This document shows, one piece after another, positions 17,571-26,900 of a stretch of DNA of 64,000 nt. Both the position numbers and the translations under genes were made by a program. Origin of the DNA: Nocardioides sp. Root140 (GTDB taxonomy: Bacteria; Actinomycetota; Actinomycetes; Propionibacteriales; Nocardioidaceae); NCBI RefSeq assembly GCF_001426745.1, contig NZ_LMFI01000017.1:62001-126000 (forward strand), given 5' to 3'. The notes under the pieces were generated by a model. The model was given only the letters and a program-made list of their open reading frames with translations, was not told the DNA's origin and did no database searches. The number at the start of each line of letters is the position of its first letter. Positions within the stretch are counted from its first letter, which is position 1.

Positions 17571-18256
17571 CTCGCATCCTGATTCTCGGCGCGACCGGGC
17601 GCACCGGAGCCGCCATCCTCGCTCATCTCCCCGCAGGCATCGAGGCGACCGCTGCGCTGCGCGATCCGGCAGACACCACGCGGCTCGCCAAGACTGCTGC
17701 ATCGCTGACCTCCACGGTCGTGAACATCGCTGAGAACGCCAGTCTCACGCAAGCAATGCACGGCATCGACGTCGTCATGAACGCGATCCGACTGCGTGAG
17801 GACATCGCCCCGACCGAACTCGTGGCCGTACATGATCGACTCATCGAGGCAAGCACCAAGGCCAACGGCGCTCCGGCCCGGATCGTCACGGTCGGCGGAG
17901 CAGGAGCACTCCGACTCCCTGGAGACAGACGGTTCTGGCAAGACCCCCGGTTCCCAGAACCCACACTGCCGCGCGGGAGAGCACACGCCATGCTGCGCGA
18001 CCACCTCGAAGCGGGCAACGCAGGATCAGAATGGGCGTATCTGATCCCGCCGCCCGTCTACGAACCGGAGGGGCCGACGACAGCACGCTGGGAACGAGTC
18101 TCCCCTTCCACAGACGAGACTGCGTTCACCCGACAAGCGATCAGTTATGCCGACTTCGGAGCGGCAGTCGCGGAGACTTCCACCAAGGACGACACTCGCA
18201 CGCAACTCATCGCATGGCCCAGTGAACTGACAGAAAAGCACCCGATGAGTGGATAG
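17567..18256 (+). CDS. NAD(P)-binding (NmrA/SDR-like) oxidoreductase
   Basis: A 229-aa atypical short-chain dehydrogenase. The N-terminal nucleotide-binding motif is ILGATGRTGAAIL (residues 5-17), followed by a strand-helix order like NmrA/BVR-B proteins and VTVGGAGAL near residue 107. The classic YxxxK pair is not evident, so it may be a redox sensor or quinone reductase rather than a standard SDR. ATG 17567 overlaps the exporter stop (ATGA), so translation is coupled. Operon with the MFS exporter, under TetR control. Confidence 0.75.
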   Translation: MTRILILGATGRTGAAILAHLPAGIEATAALRDPADTTRLAKTAASLTSTVVNIAENASLTQAMHGIDVVMNAIRLREDIAPTELVAVHDRLIEASTKANGAPARIVTVGGAGALRLPGDRRFWQDPRFPEPTLPRGRAHAMLRDHLEAGNAGSEWAYLIPPPVYEPEGPTTARWERVSPSTDETAFTRQAISYADFGAAVAETSTKDDTRTQLIAWPSELTEKHPMSG

Positions 18257-19160
18257 GCGCATCTCCCCGCCGTTGTCGGCTCGGACACGGACGACGCATC
18301 GACCTGTGGGCCTGGCGGCGTACAACGTTGTCCGGCTCGTTGTGATCCGTGACGGCACGGCCATCGTGTTCAGCGAGTTCGGACAGCAACCCGTCAGCTT
18401 TGGCGACGCGGTGCTGCTGGGGCCGAGCGTGCTGTTCGGCGTCGAACCCGAGGGGCGGGTCACCTATACGACGGTCTACATCGACACCGACATGGCGCTG
18501 GATCAGTTCTTCTGGCAACACTCCGCGATCTTGCACGACCGCCTCGACGCCCACGACTTCGCGGGAAAGGTGTACACCGAACCTGCCCAGGTACTGCACC
18601 TGGGCCGGGATCGAGCCGGGCGGTTGTTGCCGTGGCTGGACGAGCTGGTCGCCCTCACCGTCGAGGGCAAGTACCTGGAACGGTTCCATCGGATGCAGGC
18701 GCTCTGGTTCCTCATCACCGATGTGATCGCGCCGTGCATCCGCGTCTCGACGGTGCGGCTGACCCGGCTGCAACGTGCCCGCGCTCGCCCGTTCTCCGCT
18801 CGAAGTCGGGTGCCTGAACCGTTGCGTCGTGAGGCGATGCTGGTGCGCGACGCGCTGCACAGCCGGATCACGCACCCGTGGACGCTCGCGGAACTGGCAG
18901 CCCTGGTGCGGCTCTCTCCGAAGCACCTGGTGCGCGTGTTCACGGACACGTTCGGGAAGACCCCGACCGCCTACCTGGTGATGCTCCGCGTGCAAGAGAT
19001 GGCGCGGCTCCTACGCGAGACGAACATCACCGTCACCGCCACCGGGCAGCGGGTGGGGTGGCGGAGCCGGTCGCGCGCGGTAGAAGCATCCACAGCGCAC
19101 ACCGGAGTGACACCGAGCCGCTACCGAGACATGCGCCCGCTCATGACCGACCTCCCATGA
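18249..19160 (+). CDS. AraC family transcriptional regulator (copy A)
   Basis: A 303-aa regulator with a cupin-like N-terminal sensing region (VVIRDGTAIVFSEFG, GDAVLLGPSVLFGVEPEG) and a C-terminal double helix-turn-helix of the AraC type (TLAELAALVRLSPKHLVRVF, then GVTPSRYRDMRP). The second helix-turn-helix reads TATGQRVGWRSRSR, lacking the usual G-F-x-D/S-x-S-Y/H-F, so it may be weakened. GTG 18249 overlaps the previous gene by 8 nt. It is paralogous to the pseudogene that follows. Confidence 0.75.
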   Translation: MDRRISPPLSARTRTTHRPVGLAAYNVVRLVVIRDGTAIVFSEFGQQPVSFGDAVLLGPSVLFGVEPEGRVTYTTVYIDTDMALDQFFWQHSAILHDRLDAHDFAGKVYTEPAQVLHLGRDRAGRLLPWLDELVALTVEGKYLERFHRMQALWFLITDVIAPCIRVSTVRLTRLQRARARPFSARSRVPEPLRREAMLVRDALHSRITHPWTLAELAALVRLSPKHLVRVFTDTFGKTPTAYLVMLRVQEMARLLRETNITVTATGQRVGWRSRSRAVEASTAHTGVTPSRYRDMRPLMTDLP

Positions 19161-19307
19161 CCGAGCCGGTCGCGCTGCCCGGCAAAGTGCCGGAGTGACC
19201 GGGAAACGCCCGGCCTGCTCGTCTCCTGCTTCGCCGCGACCGCCGGTGCTTGGTAGGCCGGTTCTTCCCCCTGGTTGCTCGGGGGTGGTCAGAGAAGGGA
19301 GGTCGTC

Positions 19308-20395
19308 ATGTCGCTGCTACTCGAACGCCCGGCGACCACGCCGACCGGTCATGAGCCTACAAGGACGCCGCAGTCGCCGCACCCCGCGATAGTGCAGCCG
19401 GTCGAGCCGTGGAGTTGCGTCTATGTCACCAGCATCCGTCACCGTCGCATATTGGCGGCGACCGCCTATGACTGTGTGCGCTTCGTGGTCGTGCGCGACG
19501 GCTCGATCATCCTCACCGATGCCGATGCCGATGCCGATGCGGGCGGGTCGGCGTCGGTGGGTGATGTGGTGCTGGTCGCCCCGAACGTCGAGTTCGGGTA
19601 CGAACCCGAGGGCACCGTCACGGTGAGGACAGTGGCAGTGGATACCGATTACTGGTCGAGCAGTTGTTCTGGCAGCACCTCGACGTGCTCGCGGACGGCG
19701 AAGCCGCACGCGACCTCGCAACTCACCTGTATCCCGATCCGGTGCAGGTGCTGCGCGTCGGAGAATCGCAGGCCGAACGGCTCGGGCCGATCCTCGATGA
19801 ACTCGCCACACTCACCGGCGAAGACCAATCGCCGCGCGGCTACTTCCGTGCGTATGCGCTGCTGTTCACGGTGCTCGCCGCCATCGCGCCGCTGGTTCGT
19901 CACGCGCCGGTGGAGGTGCCGCCGCTGACCTCTCGGCAGCGGGCCGTGCGGGTCGCGCCTCCCCGGTGGCGGGAGTTCAAGCCGGTGCGCCGCGAGATTA
20001 TGCGCACGGCGGCGCTCATGCAGAGCAACATCGCCAGGCAGTGGCCGCTCACCGAACTGGACGCGCACGCCTGCCTGTCGCCGAGTCAGCTCAATCGGGT
20101 GTTCAAGGACTCGTTCGGGGTGACGCCGCCGGTGTACCTGTCGATCCTGCGCGTACAGGAGATGGCGCGCCTGATCCGCGAAACCGATCTGCTCATCGGC
20201 ACGATCACCGAACGGGTCGGCTGGTGCCACCACTGCGGGCAAGCCTCGCGCATCTTCCGCCGCTACATGGGCGTGACCCCCATCGAGTACCGGCGCTACG
20301 GCCCACCGTCCGCGAGCCGGGCGGGGCCGGGCGTCGGCATCGCCACCGCACGCGCCGACGACTCCCGTGGGAACGGGTGCGCACCTACCTACTGA
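19308..20395 (+). pseudogene. AraC family regulator (copy B), frameshifted
   Basis: ATG 19308 follows AGAAGGGAGG. The first frame gives the sensing domain (CVRFVVVRDGSIIL, GDVVLVAPNVEFGYEPEG, TVAVDTDY). A frame change near 19650 is then needed to continue as VEQLFWQHLDVLADG and the C-terminal AraC domain (TELDAHACLSPSQLNRVF, GVTPIEYRRYGP), ending at 20395. Alignment with copy A shows one base missing between TDY and VEQ. A short in-frame GATGCC repeat at 19517-19538 encodes (DA)n. Either a decayed paralogue or a sequencing slip. Confidence 0.75.
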
Positions 20396-20489
20396 CACCT
20401 GCCCACACGACCGGAGGAACCCGACGATGAGCACCGCCACCACGCGACCGCGATACGCTCCGGCGCGCCTGCATGTCGGGGTGGGGGTG

Positions 20490-20890
20490 ACGGTTCCGGC
20501 AAATTGCCGGAACCGTGCGACCAGGGCTTTTACTCCCGGCCGGGGTGGTTCCGTCGAATCGGCGGCACCACACTCGCGGGGCGACGGTCGGGGAAAATTT
20601 CCCACACCGTCCAGCCTGCGACCTCGGCCCGCTGTGCTGCTCGTTGTGGTTCTCGTGACGGTGGTGGCAAATTGGCACCACCGTCCGACCAGGAGTTTCG
20701 CCGTTGCCCCCGCGAACCAAGCCGCATCCGCTGCGACCTCACCGCGACCGTTCACGGTGGTGTCGAATCGCCACCACCGTCGGACCTGCGCTTTCGCTCC
20801 GCTCGGCTGGCCGTCACGGGCGCGAACGGTGCCGCAAAATTTGCGGCACCGTTGAGCCGGTTCACGAGGGTACCGAATCGGCACCCCCGT
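20490..20890. repeat. Array of seven 27-bp imperfect palindromes
   Basis: Palindromes lie at 20490-20516, 20545-20571, 20584-20610, 20658-20684, 20754-20780, 20826-20852 and 20864-20890, all exactly 27 bp. The shared plan is ACGGT-N4-core-N4-ACCGT with a centre like CAAATTG or CGAATCG. Arms differ between copies but usually stay complementary (TTCCGG/CCGGAA, GGTGG/CCACC, GCCGC/GCGGC). A frame runs through most of the region (20427-20855) but looks unlike a normal protein. The covarying arms suggest DNA or RNA hairpins or sites for a dimeric protein. A DnaA box lies 38 bp after the last copy, so a replication origin is possible. Confidence 0.75.
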
Positions 20891-20895
20891 GACAT

Positions 20896-20975
20896 ACCCC
20901 GTTTGGGGTCGGTCGCAGGTAGCTCCCTGTGGATAAGTCTGCATATAGTACCTCAACTCGATGCCAGGTACTAGA
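20896..20975. other. Origin-like DNA: hairpin, DnaA box and inverted repeat
   Basis: ACCCC-gttt-GGGGT (20896-20909) is followed by TGTGGATAA (20928-20936), a perfect DnaA box on the minus strand, an AT-rich GCATATAGTA, and TAGTACCT...AGGTACTA (20946-20973). Together with the palindromes to the left this resembles a replication origin. IS481 is inserted at its right edge. Confidence 0.45.
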
Positions 20976-22055
20976 TGTACCCGGCCATGAGGTTGGTGGC
21001 GTTTCCGGTCTTGTGAAAGGGGAGAACCTCCGGGCTTAGTGGAGATGTCTGACGTCTTCACGAACTCGGAGGTTCTCGTGTCCCACCGTAATGCCCGCTT
21101 GACCGTGCACGGCAGGCTGCTCATCGTCCATCGTGCCGGTGCCGGGTGGAAGCAGGCGCATATCGCCGCGGCAATGGGCGTGTCCCGACGCTGCGTGAAG
21201 CGGTGGCTGGACCGCTACCGCGCCGAGGGTGAAGCCGGTCTCTACGATCGCTCCTCGCGGCCTCACCACGTCGCCAACCGCACCCCCGATGCCAGGGCCG
21301 CGGCGGTGGTCGCGATCCGGAAGAAGGAACGAGTCGGCCGTGACGAGGTCGCGGCCCGCACCGGGGTGCCGGCGCGGACGGTGTCGCGCATCATCGCCCG
21401 GTCCGGGCTGCCTCGTCTGGTCGATCTGGACCCGATGACCGGGGAGCGGATCCGCGCGTCGAAGACCACAGCGGTCCGCTATGAACGCGAGCAGCCCGGC
21501 GAGCTGGTGCACATGGACGTGAAGAAGCTCGGTCGCATCCCCGACGGCGGCGGGTGGAAGGCGCACGGCAGAGCGATGGGCTCCACAGCCGCCCGGAAAC
21601 AGACCGTCGTCGGCTACGACTACGTGCACTCCGTCGTCGACGACCACTCCCGGCTCGCATACTCCGAGGTCCTCCCCGACGAGAAGGGCCCGACCTGCGC
21701 CGCGTTCCTCGAACGCGCCATCGGCTACTTCGCCGCGCACGGCATCCCCCGCATCGAGCGGCTGATCACCGACAACGCCTGGGCCTACCGATGGTCGCTG
21801 CGCGGCGTCTGCGGCGCGCACGGCATCCGGCAGAAGTTCATCAAACCGCACTGCCCGTGGCAGAACGGCAAGGTGGAGAGGTTCAACCGGACCCTGCAAA
21901 CCGAATGGGCCTACCGGCAACCGTTCACCTCGAACGACGACCGCACCGCAGCACTTGACCCCTGGCTCGAGCACTACAACACTGGACGACGCCACTCAGC
22001 CCTCGGAGGCAACCCCCCGATCAGCCGACTGCAACCAACGTCCTGACCCCGTACA
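20976..22055 (+). mobile_element. IS481 family insertion sequence
   Basis: A 1,080-bp element with imperfect terminal inverted repeats beginning TGTAC (left TGTACCCGGCCATGAGG; right, reversed, TGTACGGGGTCAGGACG). It is flanked by a 6-bp target duplication ACTAGA at 20970-20975 and 22056-22061. Intact ends and an intact transposase indicate a recent insertion. Confidence 0.85.
21078..22046 (+). CDS. IS481 family transposase
   Basis: A 322-aa DDE transposase. The N-terminal helix-turn-helix is WKQAHIAAAMGVSRRCVKRW. The rve-type catalytic core has HMDVKKLGR (first Asp), LITDNAWAY (second Asp) and QNGKVERFNRT with the catalytic Glu. GTG 21078 has GGAGG 5 nt upstream, and IS481 proteins normally start S-H-R-N-A-R-L. 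The frame is uninterrupted and fills the insertion sequence. Confidence 0.9.
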   Translation: MSHRNARLTVHGRLLIVHRAGAGWKQAHIAAAMGVSRRCVKRWLDRYRAEGEAGLYDRSSRPHHVANRTPDARAAAVVAIRKKERVGRDEVAARTGVPARTVSRIIARSGLPRLVDLDPMTGERIRASKTTAVRYEREQPGELVHMDVKKLGRIPDGGGWKAHGRAMGSTAARKQTVVGYDYVHSVVDDHSRLAYSEVLPDEKGPTCAAFLERAIGYFAAHGIPRIERLITDNAWAYRWSLRGVCGAHGIRQKFIKPHCPWQNGKVERFNRTLQTEWAYRQPFTSNDDRTAALDPWLEHYNTGRRHSALGGNPPISRLQPTS

Positions 22056-22091
22056 ACTAGATGTTGTGGTTTGCCTGTCGTACCTGTCTAC

Positions 22092-22280
22092 ATGGATACC
22101 TCGACGCAGACCACCACAACCACGCCCGAACCAGCCTCGACCGATGCCCCCGAACCACTCGGCGCACGCCTCGCGCGGGAGAGCCGCGCAGCGCAGGGCC
22201 TGCCTCCGGTCATCGCTGACCCACGGGTGCGTGAGCAACTGCAAGCCCTCTGCGGCCTGCCGAAGGCGCGGGGGCGTTAG
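22092..22280 (+). CDS. Small hypothetical protein
   Basis: A 62-aa protein with a Thr/Pro-rich start and a compact C-terminal part (RLARESRAAQGLPPVIADPR, then LQALCGLP). The RASRAAQGLP-type segment recurs in short proteins of actinobacterial mobile elements, function unknown. It is convergent with the serine recombinase and overlaps its stop by 4 nt. ATG 22092 is the best start although no clear ribosome binding site is seen. Confidence 0.5.
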   Translation: MDTSTQTTTTTPEPASTDAPEPLGARLARESRAAQGLPPVIADPRVREQLQALCGLPKARGR

Positions 22281-23884
22281 GCGCGCCAGACGAACTCGAC
22301 CCGATGTGCGAGAATCCCCGCCCGGTACACCTCACGGCGGGCATGAAACGCTTCGACGGTCTCATTGCGCCGCCTCGCCGGTGTCGCGCCGTTCATCCCC
22401 CTGGGCAGGGCGTGAACGAGGACGGCTTCAAGGACGAGACTGGCGGCCTGGTGCTGCCACATCGGGGTACGGTCGGCCCACTCCTGTGCGACGGTCGTCA
22501 TATCAATCGACGGGCCAATGTGCTCCGGCACCGTGGCGGCGTACTCGCGGCGGGTGCGTTCGATGCGTTCGGCGATCCGTGAGCGTTGCCGCACCCACAT
22601 CGACTTGTCGATCAACCCGTCGTAGTAGTCATCATCGAGCCGGGCGAGGCGTTCCCGGTCGGCATCGAGCGTCGCGGCAAGCCCCACTCGTGCGGCCTGA
22701 TCCGCGCCCGGAGACTGGCGCTTGGCGGGGTTGAGGGTGATCTGCTCGAACGTCGCGAGCACGGCTTCCTCCACGAGTTTGGTGAGGTCGCCGGAACGGA
22801 TCGAGCGGTTGCACCCGCCCGGCACCTGTTGCACACACTGATACACCTGGCCGCGATGCAGCATGGCGCGTCCGCAGGTCGAGCAGCGGATCAGACCCGA
22901 GAACGGATACAGCCGTTTCGCCGCCCCACTGCCGGGCTGATGGAAGTTTCGGGCCTGCTTGCGGGCATCGAGCACATCGGAGACCTGCTGCCAGGTGTCC
23001 TCGTCCAAGATCGCGGGCCACGCGGCGGTCGTCTGCATCAGGGAGGTTTTCGACCGGGTGCCGTCCGGCAACAACGGTCGATACTCCCGTACCCCCTTGA
23101 TCGAGGGGTTGCGCAGCACCAGTTTGAGTGTCCGATCCGACCACCGGCACCCGTGCGTCGTACGGATACCCCGCCGGTTCCAGTCGGTGAGAATCCGGTA
23201 CAACGTCTCTCCGGCCAGCACCCGCCGCGCGGCTTCCCGCACCAACTCGGCAGCCTCGGGGTCGATCACGAGCGTGTGGTTCTCGGCGCGGTAGCCGAAC
23301 GGCACCTGCCCACCATGCCAAGTGCCCTCGATGGCCTGCTGCTTCGCCGCCCGAGCGACACGGCGGGCGGTGTCGGCTGAGGACTTGTTCGCCATCGCGA
23401 CCAGCACCCGCGCCATCGCCACATCAGAATCCGTATCCAACCTCAGCGAGCCGGTCACGGAGCGGACGCTGAAGCCGTTGAGTACCTTGGCGTCGATCAG
23501 GTCTTCCAAGTCTCTCGGGTCGCGCACCGCCCGATCCAGGTCGTAGGCGATCATCACCCCGGCGCGCTGCTCGCTGAGGTGCTTCAACATCGCGCGGAAC
23601 TCCGGGCGCACCACGCGCCGCACCCGCTCACCCGTCGGGAGTGTGATCGTGCGCTGCTTGAACGCCGACGTGTCGTTCTCCCGGTACACCTGGGCGACTT
23701 CCCACCCGTGCGCTGCCGCATACGCCCGGCAGTCAGCTTCCTGCCGGTCAACACCGCGCTCGGTGCCCTCGGGATCATCACTGATCCGCACATACACCAC
23801 CGCCCGCAACGACGGCGACGCCTGCGCCGTCGCCTGGTCGTTCGGCTCATTGCCTGCGGTTCGTTCCTGCTGATCGTGGCTCAT
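22277..23884 (-). CDS. Large serine recombinase (integrase of the inserted element)
   Basis: A 535-aa large serine recombinase that would cut and rejoin attP and attB through a serine-DNA bond. The resolvase domain begins with VVYVRISDDPEG, nucleophile Ser35; AYDLDRAVRDPRDL follows. The recombinase domain (VPFGYRAENHTLVIDPE, NPSIKG) comes next, then a zinc ribbon with CSTCGRAM and YQCVQQVPGGC, and a coiled-coil region (LDADRERLARLDDDYYDGLIDKS). ATG 23884 has GGAAGG upstream; ATG 23911 is in frame but lacks one. It sits at the right edge of the element reading away from attR, as expected for its integrase. No excision factor gene recognised. Confidence 0.92.
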   Translation of the reverse strand: MSHDQQERTAGNEPNDQATAQASPSLRAVVYVRISDDPEGTERGVDRQEADCRAYAAAHGWEVAQVYRENDTSAFKQRTITLPTGERVRRVVRPEFRAMLKHLSEQRAGVMIAYDLDRAVRDPRDLEDLIDAKVLNGFSVRSVTGSLRLDTDSDVAMARVLVAMANKSSADTARRVARAAKQQAIEGTWHGGQVPFGYRAENHTLVIDPEAAELVREAARRVLAGETLYRILTDWNRRGIRTTHGCRWSDRTLKLVLRNPSIKGVREYRPLLPDGTRSKTSLMQTTAAWPAILDEDTWQQVSDVLDARKQARNFHQPGSGAAKRLYPFSGLIRCSTCGRAMLHRGQVYQCVQQVPGGCNRSIRSGDLTKLVEEAVLATFEQITLNPAKRQSPGADQAARVGLAATLDADRERLARLDDDYYDGLIDKSMWVRQRSRIAERIERTRREYAATVPEHIGPSIDMTTVAQEWADRTPMWQHQAASLVLEAVLVHALPRGMNGATPARRRNETVEAFHARREVYRAGILAHRVEFVWRA

Positions 23885-23921
23885 CTCAGCCACCGCCTTC
23901 CTAGCTCTCATCGAGAGGTAG

Positions 23922-23950
23922 GTGCGTTTACAGAACCTCGGCTATGCCGG
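23922..23950 (+). other. attR: Right attachment junction of the integrated element
   Basis: The arm GTGCGTTTACAGAACCTCGG... (23922-23943) is the inverted copy of the left arm and is followed by the core ATGCCGG at 23944-23950. The reconstructed attP is arm-core-inverted arm; attB is the methylase-gene sequence around GTCG-ATGCCGG-TTCC. The core supplies the ATG of the downstream half gene. Confidence 0.75.
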
Positions 23951-26900
23951 TTCCGCATCCTCGTCGCGGTGCTGGCGAGGAGGAGCCGCTGGTGCTGCCT
24001 GGGGCGGTGGTGCGGGCCGAGGGCCACATCAGCATGGGCGCGGACGGCGGCTGGCTGCACGTGCGCGACGGCGTCCCTGAGCCGCTGGAGGTGCCGAAGT
24101 CGCAGGCGCACGAGCTGCGGATGCTCACCGGGCTGCGCGACACGGTCGTCACGCTGTTGGAGGCCGAGGCGACCACGCCCCTACCCGGTGACCTGCCGAC
24201 GGTCGCGACCTTGCCCAAGGGGCCGAGTGCCGTGGGTGAGGAGCGGATGACGGCGCTGCGGGAGCGGCTGAACCGGCAGTACGACGCCTACGTCAAGCGG
24301 TACGGGCCGATCAACCGGGTCACCAGCCGCAACACCGGCCGGATCGACCCGAAGACCGGTGAACCGGTGCTCGCGCAGGTGCGGCCGCGGCAGGGAGGGT
24401 TCCGCGGCGACCCCCACTCCCCTGCCGTGTTCGCACTCGAGCACTACGACTCCGCGACCGGCGCGGCCCACAAGGCCGACATCTTCACCGAGCGGGTCGT
24501 CGCGCCACGGGTGTTGCGCACTCGCGCGGACTCCCCGGCCGACGCGGTGTCGCTGTGTCTGGACACTTACGGCGAGCTACGTACCAGCGAGGTCGCCCGG
24601 CTGCTCGGCGTCGACCAGACGCAGGCGGAGACCGAGTTGGAGGCGTTCGCGTTCGTCGACCCCGACACGGTCAAGGGCACCGAGGACGGCTGGACGGCCG
24701 CCTGGCTGCCTCGCGCGGACTTCCTTTCCGGGAACGTCCGTGCCCGGCTGACCCGGGTCGGAGAGGTCCTCGAGCAGCTCGTCGAGGGCGCTGCCGCGAC
24801 GGGCGATGAGGCGGCACAGCCGATGGTGCGCCGACTCCAGGCGGCCGAGACGGCGCTGACAGAGGTGCTACCCGAGGACTTGGGGCCGACCGAGATCGTC
24901 GCCCAGCTCGGCGTGCCGTGGGTGCCGGCCAAGACGGTGGAGCAGTTCCTGCGCGAGACGCTCGATGACCGCACCGTTGAGGTGGAGCATCCGGGCGGGT
25001 CGGTGTGGTCGGTGCGCGGAAACCGACGCTCGGTGGCCGCCCGGAACACCTGGGGCACCGAACGGGCCAGCGCGATCGACATCGTCCAGGCGTGTCTGGA
25101 GCAGCGGCAGATCCGGGTCACCGACGAGACCCCGGACGGTCGTCGGATCCCGAACGAGACCGCCACCTTCGCCGCTCAGGAGAAGGCCGAGGAGCTGCAG
25201 GAGCGGTTCGCGACCTGGCTGTGGGAGGACCCCGCCCGGTGTCAGCACCTGGTCCGCGCCTACAACGACAAGCTGAACGCGATCGTGCTGCGTTCCTACG
25301 ACGTCGACGAGGACAAGCACTACCCGGGCATGGCCCGCGTCCACGAAGGACGCCCGCTGCGGCTGCGGCCGCACCAGCACGCCGCAGTGGCACGGATGGT
25401 GGCCCGGCCCTCGGTGCTGCTGGCCCACGAGGTCGGAGCGGGAAAGACTCTCGCCGCGGTGACAGGTGTCTCGGAGCTGCGTCGGCTGGGCCTGGTCCGC
25501 AAGCCGGCGGTGGTGGTGCCCAACCACATGCTCGAGCAGTTCAGCCGTGAGTGGCTGCAGGCCTACCCGCAGGCCCGCATCCTCACCTGTGGCACCGAGG
25601 ACCTGGTCAAGGACAAGCGACAGCTGTTCGTCGCCCGAGCCGCGACCGGCGAGTGGGACGCGGTCATCATGTCCCGCTCCGCGTTCGAGAAGATCCCGGT
25701 CTCCACGGACACCGAGGAGGCCTACCTCGACGAGCAGTTGACGCAGCTGCGGATGTGGCTGGCCGCCTCGAAGTCCGAGCGCGGCCTGTCGGTGAAGCGG
25801 CTGGAGGGCACACTGGCGCGGGCCGAGGAGCGGTTGAAGAAGCTGCGCGACGTCGCGCGTGACCCCGCGATCACCTTCGAGGCCACCGGGATCGACTACC
25901 TGTGCGTGGATGAGGCGCACGGCTACAAGAACCTCCGGCTGGCCTCCAACATCCCCGGTGTCGCCGTGGACGGGTCGAACCGGGCCACAGACCTGGACTT
26001 GAAGATGTCCTACCTGCGCGGCCGCCACGGCCGGCGGGTGGCCACGTTCATGACCGCGACCCCGATCGCCAACAGCGTGGCCGAGGCGTACACGATGCTG
26101 CGCTACCTCGCCCCCGCCGACCTGGAGGCGGCCGGGATCAGCGACTTCGACACCTGGGCCGCCACCTTCGGCCAGGTCGTCACCGACCTCGAGCTCTCCC
26201 CGTCCGGGACAGGGTTCCGGATGAAGGCTCGGTTCGCGAAGTTCAGCAACGTCCCCGAGCTGCTGCGGTTGTGGCACCAGGTCGCCGACGTCAAGACCGC
26301 CGACGACCTCAACCTGCCCACGCCCGAGCTGAAGGGCGGAGCACCGGAGACGGTCGTGGTGCCGCCGAGCCAGGAGCTGGTCGACTTCATGGCCCTGCTC
26401 GCGCAGCGCGCCGACGCCGTTTCGTCACGGGCGGTCGACCCGAGCGAGGACAACATGCTCAAGATCAGCGGCCACGGCCGCGCGGCCGCGCTCGACCTGC
26501 GGCTCGTCGACCACCAGCTCGACGGCCTGGCCGCGTTCTTGGACCGGGAGCCCTCGAAGGTCGACGCGGTCGCCGAACGTGTCGCCGGCATCTACCACGA
26601 CCACGCCGACATCGCCTTCGGCAACGACCCGGAGCCAGGCGCCCTGCAGCTGGTGTTCTGCGACCTGGGTACGCCGACCGGGGCAGGCTGGAACGCCTAT
26701 GAGGAGCTCAAGGCCCAGCTCGTCGCCCGTGGCGTACCGGCGCCGAAGGTGAGGTTCATGCACGAGGCCAACAACGACCGCGCGAAGGCGCGGCTGTTCG
26801 AGCAAGCCCGCACCGGCCACGTCGCGGTGCTCATCGGGTCGACCGAGAAGATGGGCGTCGGCACCAATGTGCAGCGCCGCGCGGTGGCGTTGCATCACGT

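Larger units (their letters stand above)
6089..23943. mobile_element. 17.9-kb serine-recombinase integrative element with MobF relaxase
   Basis: The unit between the two 7-bp cores is 17,862 bp, a multiple of three. Deleting it restores one open frame through the methylase-helicase gene, reading GPS-MPVPHPRR across the join. The recombinase starts about 40 bp from the right end and reads inward, with its att site just upstream as is usual for this class. Cargo: alcohol dehydrogenase-like enzyme, HxlR, hydrolase, toxin-antitoxin, MobF relaxase, TetR/exporter operon, AraC pair, palindrome array, IS481. The dispersed leader element of the backbone is absent here, supporting a separate origin. 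No secretion genes are present, so it would be mobilisable rather than self-transmissible. Confidence 0.8.

Noticed and set aside
20427..20855. Possible protein encoded across the palindrome array
   Set aside because: The frame covers six of the seven palindromes but reads four of them in one frame and the others in different frames. Low-complexity His/Arg/Pro sequence. Kept only as an alternative in the finding.
23126..23160. TGTCCGATCC inside the recombinase gene as another copy of the dispersed element
   Set aside because: The second box (GCTTCTCC) is absent at the required distance, and the sequence lies within coding DNA.
6089..23943. Interpreting the inverted 23-bp ends as transposon terminal repeats
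   Set aside because: The ends sit next to a large serine recombinase, the 7-bp direct repeat matches an att core, and the arms form one palindromic attP when joined. No DDE transposase belongs to these ends.
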